A stretch of DNA of 64,000 nt from Larimichthys crocea (Eukaryota > Chordata > Actinopteri > Sciaenidae), in the NCBI RefSeq assembly GCF_000972845.2, contig NC_040032.1, positions 19,152,636-19,216,635 of the forward strand. Reading direction: 5' to 3'. Shown here in pieces: positions 13,801 through 22,545 of this stretch (position 1 is its first letter; each line of letters starts with the position of its first letter). The notes under the pieces are model-generated. The model ran no database searches and was not told the origin of the DNA. It worked only from the letters and a program-made list of their open reading frames with translations. The translations under genes were made by a program, and so were the position numbers.

Positions 13801-15599
13801 CAACTTATGCCAAGACTCAGCTATGTTCTCCAGACTATTGAGTACTGATGCTGAAATGCCCAAAGCCAGCTGACAGTCAGTCACAAAATGGAACACGATT
13901 TGTGAATTGGGAAAATAAAGTTGGCTCCCTTCAATTATTTAAAAGACCCAGGGCCGTGTTCACAAACATTCAGAGAATACTGGCAGACAGATGGAAATTC
14001 CTAGCAAGTAGTCCCAGTCTGGTAACAGTTCAGCAAAGTTGTCAAATGTGGCTGACTGCAATGACTGGTATGATGTCTTCTTTTAAACTATTGATAGGTC
14101 AATCCATAAGATTATTCAATAGTTCAGTGGAATCATGTTATAAATATCCACAGTACAAAGCCTGTAGGTGTCTGGATATTTAGTTCAGAACTGGAGAGAA
14201 AGCAAAGCTCGAGAGACAGAGAGAAAAAGAGAAGGTTATCTATTCTGGAAATAGAGTACACCAAAAGGAAATGAGGCACAGCTCAGCTCTAGGTTTTTGC
14301 AAGACAACAGCTTTCCAACAACCTCCTCCCAATCACTCTCTTCATGCACAAGCCATGCCCGTTTATGGGATAGAAATTGTTGGGTAGCGCAGAGGTTGAG
14401 CAAGAGAGGCAGAGAGAGACACAGAGCTTCTTTAATGGCTGAAAGCCAATAAACACATAAATAAACATTACAGCATCGGATACTTTTACAGGGGCAGGTG
14501 GTGAAAGGCTGGTTAAGTGGAATAGAAAGCTAGTAAAACGCCAAGAGTCCGGCCTTTAATCAAGTTTTGGTGGGGCTCTCAGCAGAGATCTGATTAGATG
14601 CAGACACCCGGCTCGCTGTGATGAATGTGGGTGGGACTGGGTGCTCCAACTTTCTCACCAACCCCTCCCCATCAGACAACCTACCCACCCGCTTACCGCC
14701 TCCCCCACCCCATCACTCTCCAAGGTGCGGACGCGAGATGGAAGATGAGCAGCTTCCCGAACACATGGATTCCCAACCGTTTTCCTGGATGCACCATATG
14801 GCACTGGCTATCAGCAGGGCTCCTGCCAGCCTCACAGCACATACTCATAAGTAATCATAAGTTGTTGCTATGATCAAGGTACTCAGTGGAAGTTTTCCAC
14901 TGTTGCCATTTTTCCAAAGAACAGAATGTTAAAAAGCTGGTACCTGAAAGATAGGAACGTGTTAATAAACAGCAGATAAGGATATTTACATGACCCATTT
15001 AGAACAGACGGGAAACTCTAAATTACCGTCACAATCTGGCTGACTGAGAAGCCTGGATTGTAAAAGAGCAGCACAAACGTACACCAGCCACAAAAAAGTA
15101 CTGACATGATTGCCCCACTGACATATACAAATGAGGCAATTGGAGCACCTTAGTTTTGGCTTCCTTTCATTACAACTGCACAGTATCAAGTTGTCCAAAA
15201 ATAAACAAATTTACTTCCCGCAATGGAAAACTTTAGAGATCAGAATTAATGCGTTTTTCAGATCTCAACCCAACTGAACGTCTCCATGGGAGTAACGTAC
15301 TGGGCAGTGCTCGTCACCACCATTTTGCCAATGAGTACTGGATTTGTTCTGGAGGCTCATGGATGCCCAACAACTTACCAAGACATTTTTCTTATTAGTC
15401 ACATCTGCAAGTAGGTATAATATATAGAAAATAAAGAGAAGCTAAGGAAATATTCTGGTGGTTTTTCTCTGCTACTATCTGTATTTTTCTCTGTTGTCAT
15501 TTACAACTTTGTTACACTTAATGAATGTTCCAAAAATAGCTGTCAAGGTCCCAATGTTCTCTTCAGCAGCTGCTTCTCACATTAATGTTTGGAGTATAT

Positions 15600-15740
15600 C
15601 TGACTAAGCAGCTATCGTGTACAAGCTTTCTGTCTGCCAGGCCCCCTGGCAGCTGTTTTCCATTAGCCTGATATTAGCCTCCGTGCAATTAAAGTCTACA
15701 CCCACGCTTATAAGACACTGGTGTGATGTCTGCTGAGCTT
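15600..15740. other. Candidate conserved non-coding element with small hairpin
   Basis: The block contains a 7-bp-arm hairpin (TGCCAGG, 3-base loop, CCTGGCA) at about 15636-15652. An ATTAGCCTGATATTAGCC segment with paired ATTAGCC cores and a CAATTAAAG homeodomain-type core follow. There is no coding frame. Regulatory function is inferred from appearance only. Confidence 0.2.
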
Positions 15741-16133
15741 CTACAACACGTCTCGACACCCATGCTCTCTGCTCTGGTCAGTTAATTTCTGAGTCAACAC
15801 ATCTAAGGTTCAAATCTCTCGTGGTGCTTCCTTTCTGTGAATCTACCATTCTTACTAAACACATTCAGCAAATCCTAATTTTGGTAGGAGTTCAAAGGTT
15901 GCCTTACTAAAACCTACTAGAGATGAAAGCACCAGTACCACCAGTAACTCTAGCTTTAATGCTTCATGTTTTAATTTCAATCCACGGAGATAACATTATC
16001 AGTCATGGGAGGTTGCAAAATTTAAATATTGCTGACAATTGTGACATTTTATCTTTCTGACTGCAGATTCTCTTTTATGATTTCATTCATGTTAACACAT
16101 CACCACCACCAGACCGTGAGATATACCGTGAGC

Positions 16134-16446
16134 AGTGCTACAATGAATGATTGCTTTCATTATTGTTTAATCTGTCAATCATTTTTCTTGATTATCAAAT
16201 CAGTTATTTGATCCATCAAATGACAGAAAATGGTGAAAAATGTCAATTACTGTTTCCAAAGGGTCTAGGCAATGTCCTCAAATGTCTTATTTTATCCACA
16301 ACCCAAAAGGTAATTCACATCTGAGAAGGGGAAATCAGAGAATTCACATTTTTTCGTAAAAATAACTCAAAAACATTAATCGGTTATAAAAATAGTTGCT
16401 GAATAATTTACTAACTGACAACTAATCAATTAATTGTTATAGCTCT
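16134..16446 (+). mobile_element. Teleost TAATCGATTA-type MITE, near full length (copy A)
   Basis: This is a 313-bp non-autonomous element. The left end AGTGCTACAATGAATGATT and the right end, read in reverse as AGAGCTATAACAATTAATTG, are diverged inverted repeats of the AGGGCTGCAACTAACGATT type that is very abundant in fish genomes. Internal hallmarks are AAATGACAGAAAATGGTGAA (16220-16239), TCCTCAAATGTCTTATTTTA (16275-16294) and ATCCACAACCCAAA (16295-16308), in the expected order. The first of these is nearly identical in copy B at 54.6 kb. It has no coding capacity. The superfamily is not certain to me; no clear target-site duplication remains, consistent with old age. Confidence 0.75.
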
Positions 16447-17309
16447 ATATCAGCATACAAATATATTCACATAACTTTCATACTTAGAGTTATAAAATTG
16501 ATGAGCATTCTTAAACTGTCCACACTGTTTAAACGTTAAATCAAATGTTGAAAATATGAAATTCCAGGCATGTTTTATAGCTAGTGTTATCGTGTTGAAA
16601 GGAAATGTGCTTTTGGGATTCGCTGTTTAGAGACTTGGAAGTCTTTGTCCTGTGGGTGAACACTGTACATCAGTGTTCTCACTGAACTGCAGTAAGGTCA
16701 GGCTCTAAAGTGTGGTAAAGTAATGAAACTTTGAACACTATCAATCATTATGATGACAAGCAGTGGGAAGATTGGGGTTTAAAATGACTAGAATTATCCA
16801 TTTACACGCCAGACACAAAGACTTCAGCTGAGCTGTAATCTATTTAGAAGAATGGGACACAGTTCAATTTTACTTGTCTGAGGCGTAAACAGCTTTCTGT
16901 GAGTCACTGAAAAAGCCCAGAGAGGACAAGCCTGTTACGACTCCGACTGTAGTGGTGATGCATTGGCTTGTAGTAGTTTCAGCACATTAGGAATGCCAGG
17001 GGATTACAATGACGGTAAAATAATTAACGCTAAAGCACGTGTGGTAAAAGTACAAAGCCGAATGCACTGCACTGTTTACAATATGTAACTTGACACTAAA
17101 ATTGCACCATCTGTGACGGCTAAAATTGCATTGGCTGAGATTTTTGCAATGTTGATAGCAAGCTCTGTGTTATTGAAAAATATGTTTGCCACTCTTTGTA
17201 TTCTGGATGTATAATGACATGCTGCTTAAACTTAAGATGAAAGCCCCTCACAACACCAGTCAAATCGAAATCTTTGACTCACCCAGATTTCATATGACCC
17301 CCTTTCTGT
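16447..17309. other. Non-coding stretch, nothing recognised
   Basis: AT-rich sequence without a sustained open frame, repeat ends or RNA genes that I can recognise. Confidence 0.5.
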
Positions 17310-17341
17310 AAAAAAAAAAAAAAAAAACTCCTCCTCCTCCC
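17310..17341. repeat. A18 run followed by CTC trinucleotide tract
   Basis: Eighteen consecutive A residues (17310-17327) are followed directly by CTC/CTT-type pyrimidine repeats to 17341. An A tail at a repeat edge could mark a retroposed sequence on the plus strand, but the upstream 300 bases show no element I recognise, so it is called simple sequence. Confidence 0.7.
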
Positions 17342-17349
17342 TTATGCTG

Positions 17350-18000
17350 GCAGGCTCAGCCATTCTCTAAAGGTTGTAATTGTGGTTGCTTAGGGGGCAA
17401 TTTTGAGGGCAGCAGCCCATGTTCCCTTTTTTAGAGGGGGGCAGTGTGAGTGTGGTCGTCTTTGAAAAACGGGAGCCCTGCAATATGTTGTTAGAAAATC
17501 TGAGGCCTTTCGAAATGTCTACAACATTTTGACATGTTGTTGTTATGACTGACAGCTGGGGATGGGTGTGCCAGGCCTGTGGGAGTGACATGGAAATGAT
17601 CTGGATGTCTTTGGGGTAGGGGAGTCATTACCGAGCCATGGCTGTGAAGGGGTGGGGCAGGCGACATGGTGGGCGGTGAGGGTTGTTGGAGTCGACCTGC
17701 TTTGCAACTGGCTCAGCACGCCAGCGACAGATGGAAGGGAATGCCATGTGCCGCGAGTGGCCGACGCAATCCTTCACAGCTGTCCAATAGGGCCAGGGTG
17801 TGCAAAAATAGCAGGGCAGGCCCATAACAGCTCACGGTGGGTATGTGGAATGAGGAGTAAACATTCTCATCGCTCACTTTCCGGCAGGGCTTGCACAGTG
17901 CTGTGACCGTGGCTGATTAGACAGGCCTCTGAGCGCTTCCACACAGGCGGGAGGTGGGACTGTGGACCCCCTGTATCAGCACCTCAGGTTTTCCACCTTT
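17350..18000. other. GC-richer, CpG-containing block; candidate regulatory element
   Basis: Composition shifts here from the AT-rich background to balanced or GC-rich, with multiple CpGs in 17630-17940 (for example CCGCGAGTGGCCGACGCAAT at 17752-17771). The overlapping opposite-strand open frames of 65-84 codons share no family resemblance and are probably chance frames in GC-richer DNA. A distal enhancer, an unannotated non-coding RNA promoter or a diverged exon are possible. I cannot separate these from sequence alone. Confidence 0.25.
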
Positions 18001-18594
18001 GAAAAAGACACTATCTCTAACCTATTTTGTTCCCAGCAGCAGTGCCCCAACAGCCACACCTCCTTGTCACCCACTGTGAGTTATTCACCATCAAAAAAAA
18101 ATGTAACATGAGCACAGGTTGTAGAGGATAATACCAGCAGGACCCCTCTTCAATTGTGCCGGATCAGAAAAAGAACTTTCTACAGAAAGAAAAAAAAAGA
18201 ATAACTGAATGAAAATTAGAGCTTAGAGGTTCACAGATGTTAGTATTTGACTGTAGACAGAAATTACATGAGGTCAGTGTCCATATGTGCATGATGTGTC
18301 TGACTTTGTCCCAATATATAGAAGCCAATGAACGCAATACTGTTCAGCAGCCTACTCTCAGAACTCTGATATAAAAAGCGACCACATAAACCACTAACCA
18401 TTCACTGTAATTGATTACAAGGCACAAAGAGGGTTTCAAATGACTGGAAACCAAATGCTGCCAAGATATGAAGAAATAACTTTCAACAGGCAGGAATATG
18501 AGATAATGCAATTTGTAGGGTGAAAACGTGCAAAACCCTGGCTTGAGTCTTGGACTTGATTAAAAGGTCAGTTCAGTCAAACTACAGGTTTAAG

Positions 18595-18771
18595 ATGTCT
18601 GAGATTTTAGCCACCACCCCAATACAATGGAAGTGAAGGACACAGATCACATATATACCTATCAATGCAGTAATCAGTGCTGATGTTACTTTGGATTATC
18701 CACAGATCATACGGTCTACAGTCATCAGGACTATTTATTTGCCAGAAAGTAGTCCCAATGAAAACAGCGAT
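18595..18771 (-). mobile_element. Diverged interspersed repeat flanking the SINE
   Basis: Read on the minus strand, this segment contains CCATTGTATTGGGGTGGTGG and ends near CTGAACTGACC. A related but diverged pair of motifs, CCAGTGTATTGGAGTGGAGG and GAAGCGACCCTTT, recurs on the plus strand near 20779-20895. Two related copies a couple of kilobases apart indicate an interspersed repeat. It is either the 3' extension of the adjacent SINE or an older element into which the SINE inserted. The family name is unknown to me. Confidence 0.5.
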
Positions 18772-19058
18772 AAATGGACTGTACCTATATAGTGACTCTC
18801 TAGTCTTTTGACCACTCAAAGTGCTTTCACACTACATAATGTCATTCACCCATTCACACTGATGGCATTGGCTGCCATGCAAGGTGCCAACGGCTCATCA
18901 GTCTTAGTAGCTAACCCTTCATACCCTGATGGTGCAGAGTTCAGAAGCAATTTGGGTTTCAGTATCTTGCCCAAGGACACTTCAAAATGCAGACTGGAGG
19001 TGCCAGGGATCGAACCAACGATCATCTGATTAATGGACCTCCTGAGCCACAGCCGCCC
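18772..19058 (-). mobile_element. tRNA-derived SINE (teleost type)
   Basis: On the minus strand the element begins GGGCGGCTGTGGCTCAGG. It has a perfect Pol III A box, TGGCTCAGGAGG (19038-19049), and a B box, GGTTCGATCCC (19006-19016), followed by the common teleost body GTGTCCTTGGGCAAGATACT (18963-18982) and the tail GTGAAAGCACTTTGAGTGGT. A-to-B box spacing is about 33 bases, roughly 12 shorter than in a tRNA, so part of the tRNA-like head is deleted and the internal promoter is probably weak or dead. The dodecamer GATTATCCACAG occurs on both sides (18694-18705 and 19074-19085) and may be a target-site duplication or part of an enclosing repeat. The element has no protein product; SINEs rely on a partner LINE for mobility. 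Confidence 0.85.
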
Positions 19059-20756
19059 AAAAGTAGGGTATGTGATTATCCACAGTAATGGGGGCATTGA
19101 TTGTTGAACATTGGTTTCCATTCATTTGAAACTTTCTGTGAGTTTTCCTGTTTGTTTGTGTGTAGATTGCTGAGTATCATTTTGTAACATCCTTATCTTC
19201 CAATAACTGGATAACAGAAGCATACTGCATGCTTTCCTTTCCTTATTAATTCTTAGAAGTGCTACATCTACACATCAGCGGCAGATCAGTGATGCACTCC
19301 TCAGAAACTGTCAGCCATCACAACCTTTAAACGAAGCATTCGTCATCCTTCTCAAAACATGAAAGGAAAATGCCAACGTGTTTTGAAGCACTGAAGTATA
19401 AGTAAGTTTTTTTTTTTTCCCCCACACACTCCTCTCAAACATTACCCTCTCTGCAGTTATCCTGTCTGCCAGCCTACCCCGAGGACACAGGTGCATGCTG
19501 AGGTGATGTGTAGGTAACACAGACAACGCTGCCGCAGGATGACAGCATGCAGCAATGCCAGGGGCATGTGATCAATGTTCAATTAGAATTGCATTTGCAG
19601 GCTTGCTCGTGCGCATCACTCAACAGAGAGGTCGCCTACCGATGATAGAGAATTGCTGTACGAAGAAAAATGTTGTGGTCTAATTAAATTAATTAGAAAC
19701 ACAGTTTGGTACTCAGGTGAAGGAGGCGATGGCTGAGGCATGAAGATTGATTGACTCGTCCTGAATCTCAAGCCAAAAGAACAATTAACAAATGCTACCG
19801 CCATTAAAAAACACAGATGTGAGAGAGTGACTCGCTGCAGAATTAAAATAAACTTGCCGGTGTACATTTGAAGTTGCACTATGTGGGGTTTTACAACAGT
19901 AAAGGCAGACCTGTTTGCTGTGAAGGATCACCTATACCGCAGGTGTTAAGTCTGAAAGTTTATTTTAACAGCATAGTAAAATGAATAGAAACCACTGTTG
20001 GCCAAGAGTAAATCAAAAACACGTAAAAAAAAAAAACATGACAGTATGCTTTGGAAAATAGTCAGCAGTAATATATGATTCATGACTGCAGAAAAACAAC
20101 ATGTTTCTAGTTTTGGTTTAATTTGTCCTGGATTTCAGAGAGCCATCTCCTCCACATATAGGGACTATTATATCATATAGGGACATATCAGTAACATTAT
20201 ACAGGGCCTATAATGAACTACATTAATGCTCCAAATTGATTTTTCTAAACGTAACCTTTCAGTACGTGTTGATAGCTTTCACCAGCAGCACATTGCTTTC
20301 ATTTTTCATGCAGTCCTGTTTAATAATTTAACACATACCTTTCTGCCTTGATTAAATGATAAGCATAATCACTAACAAAATTCCATGATTTGGTTTGTTA
20401 TTATAATGTGCACAGAATTAGAAATGGTTAATTAAACCATTGAAATGAGACATAAAGCCTGTGTATTACAGACACATTTCTGTCAGGAGCTGTAGGTGCA
20501 TTAATATTTGTTTGTCTCTTAGGCTGATGGATCTCAGCGGTGACCTGAAATGTCTGTGTGATATCAGCATCAGGGGCATCCCTACGCAGCTCATTATTTC
20601 TAATTAGCCCCACCTTGTTAGTCTCTTTACTTCTTGCTTTGCACATGGTTTGCACCAATTGTTTTCCTGCCAGCACATAGCGCTGTACCACACTGCTGTG
20701 AAGCCGGCTGTTCCATGAAATTTTATTTATTTATTTATTTTTACTTTTTTAGTTTG
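19059..20756. other. Non-coding stretch with two enhancer-like blocks
   Basis: No gene was recognised. A T12 run occurs near 19407-19418. The parts near 19500-19760 (several CpGs, TAATTAAATTAATTAG homeodomain-type cores at 19680-19695) and 20500-20680 (CATTATTTCTAATTAGCCCC at 20592-20611) look like candidate regulatory DNA. This is texture only. Confidence 0.35.
20721..20742. repeat. (TTTA)n microsatellite
   Basis: About four to five TTTA units in tandem, immediately upstream of a diverged interspersed repeat. It could be the residual tail of a retroposon or simple slippage. Confidence 0.75.
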
Positions 20757-20905
20757 GTGTGAACCATGAATGAGATTCCAGTGTATTGGAGTGGAGGCAG
20801 AAATGTAAAGGACAGATACGTCAGAACTTGAAATAATTAAAGCAGACCAGCATTGTGAGAAGCCAGTTTTGTAATTTTGGTGAAGCGACCCTTTAAAGGG
20901 TAAAA
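20757..20905 (+). mobile_element. Diverged interspersed repeat, second copy
   Basis: CCAGTGTATTGGAGTGGAGG and a terminal GGTGAAGCGACCCTTTAAAG correspond, with many changes, to the minus-strand repeat beside the SINE at 18.6 kb. The AACTGACCCTTTAA-like terminus is a motif I associate with abundant perciform repeats. It is non-coding and degraded, with uncertain boundaries. Confidence 0.4.
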
Positions 20906-21094
20906 AAAAAAAAAGTCATAATAATGCATTCCAGCATGATCCTTTAAAATGCTCATTTTTCACATTTCCAAATACTACGACGGGGAGTGCCTCTGACGGG
21001 AACCTAAGTTTAAAATAGCCTTCATGTGGTCCTGTGAGGGCTACATGCAATCCAAGCTGTGTGTAGACCATGATAAATTCTGAGCTGAAACCTT

Positions 21095-21330
21095 AGTGCT
21101 AGGAGCTCCATCATGGATCACCTCATTGAGCAATAGGTTGACACTGGATACTCCCCACGGAGAAGACCCTAGACCCTGGTACAGTGGGCTTAGCCGGCTG
21201 ATAGGGGCCCCTCTCCTTTTGAATAAATGCACAGTGGCGGACGGCCGGCAGCAGACGGGAGCGTTTAAGGAGGGACCCGTGCGGCGAGGGGCTTGGACGG
21301 TATCCAGAGGCTCTCGCTGAGCAGCTTAAT
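21095..21330. other. Short CpG-dense GC-rich patch
   Basis: Between about 21189 and 21315 the sequence carries a run of CpGs (for example CGGACGGCCGGCAGCAGACG at 21238-21257) unlike its AT-rich neighbours. Opposite-strand frames of 63 and 74 codons cross it; neither resembles a known protein. Possible explanations are a small CpG island or promoter, a GC-rich repeat remnant, or a diverged exon. No TATA/Inr pair or splice context was convincing. Confidence 0.25.
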
Positions 21331-22019
21331 CACAACCAGATTTGGAAATTTAAGATGAAAACAAAACTGGGGAAGCTTGTAAAATTTATGAGGTCTTTGG
21401 AAGGTGAGACTGCAACTGCGTGAGGCGCTGTGTATGCGTACGTGCCCTGTAACTACACTTTATTATGTGCAACATTATCACAAGAAAGTCATTACAGTCA
21501 TGTCCTATATCCTACACTGGCTGTCATGTTCACAACATATGATGCCATGACAGAAATGCTGACAGTTTAATTTCAGCATTATTTACTTCTGTGCATTGAT
21601 GTGTGTCATACACTGGCCCATGTAGCACATAATATCAGCCCTGGCTAAAATCACATTTATGGACTACTAAACTGAATTGCCAAATACCTTTTATAAGAAC
21701 ACCTAATTGTTGCAGGGATTATACTCTATGGCAACGTTTTTTTTGAATGGAAGAGTTATTTACCAGGACAGTGACACGACAGAGCAATTTAGCTTCCTGT
21801 GGTTAGGTTAAGCAACAAAGGCACTTTAGTTAAAGTTATGGAAAGATGGTTAAACAAGTGCTGTGAGTGCCTAAACACAACCATTAAATATTATAATAAC
21901 CACAAGATTGGACCATAATGAAGACAAAGGAATTTTTGTGGCTGTGAAATATGTTGTGAAGATTGTACTGCTCAGTTCCGTATAAACATCTTTGCAACTT
22001 GCCAGATAATGATATAATA
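21331..22019. other. Non-coding stretch, nothing recognised
   Basis: AT-rich sequence with no open frame of note. A T-run lies near 21738-21745. The right edge abuts the LINE fragment. Confidence 0.45.
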
Positions 22020-22545
22020 ATTAAAGACAGTTCTTCATTATGCTGCTCAAGGGTAGATTACTGTAACTCACTCAATGTAGGCGTCTCTCAGGCTACCATT
22101 TCCTGTTTACATCTAATTTAAAATCCTGCAGGCTGTTATTAACAAGGTTCAAGAAACTAAACCACATTACCCATGACCGTGCATCCCTACACTGGCTTCC
22201 TATTCAATTCTGGATCAATTTCAAAATCCTTTTAATTGTCTATAAATCTTTCCACAGTCTTGCAGACCACCAGACACCGCAGATCCTCCCTCCTAGGTAT
22301 GTTGGCTGTGCCCCAATCGAAAAGGCGATTTGTGTAATGGCTCCTGAGCTTTGAAATAGCCTGCTGGGGGGCATTAGAGATGCTTTTATAATGCACCTTA
22401 TTGTACCCACTTTGATTCTCTGGCTTTTAATTGTGTTTAACCAGTTTCTTTTTTTAGGCACGGTCATTATGGTTATATGTGTACACATCTGTCTGTATTT
22501 GTGCAGCACGGTGGTAAACTCGAAACTTGAAGGCGATATCTTTAA
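22020..22545 (+). mobile_element. L2/Rex1-type LINE fragment: reverse transcriptase C-terminus, inactivated
   Basis: Conceptual translation gives SRVDYCNSL at 22044-22070. After at least one frameshift it continues as NHITHDRASLHWLP (22160-22201), FKILLIVYKSFHSLA and then MAPELxNSL. This order is the conserved C-terminal part of the reverse transcriptase ORF in L2, Rex1 and CR1-related non-LTR retrotransposons (consensus RLDYCN..., HWLPV..RI.FK, APRLWNSLP). In-frame stops, a change of reading frame between 22070 and 22190, and TGA in place of the conserved Trp codon at 22352-22354 show it is dead. The 3' part to about 22545 (GTGCAGCACGGTGGTAAAC) resembles the L2 3' end. The endonuclease and most of the RT domain are absent, as expected of a 5'-truncated copy. 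The 132-codon frame that starts at 22391 is 3'-UTR sequence read open by chance. Confidence 0.85.

Larger units (their letters stand above)
12301..16133. other. Non-coding stretch with two conserved-looking blocks
   Basis: No gene was recognised. Two sub-blocks (13390-13800 and 15600-15740) have enhancer-like texture and are listed separately. A GA-rich tract lies near 14190-14235. A GGTTCAAATCTC motif near 15811 resembles a Pol III B box, but no A box sits at tRNA spacing upstream, so it is not called a tRNA. Confidence 0.5.

Noticed and set aside
13945..14020. GGGCCGTGTTCACAAAC and CTAGCAAGTAGTCCCAGT, faintly like a fish repeat
   Set aside because: Only scattered similarity from memory and no paired ends or second copy in the window.
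15795..15830. GGTTCAAATCTC resembling a tRNA B box
   Set aside because: No A box at tRNA spacing and no acceptor-stem complementarity.
17652..17906. Overlapping 84- and 65-codon frames in the GC-richer block
   Set aside because: Frames are open on both strands, as GC-rich DNA gives by chance; no domain or splice context supports coding.
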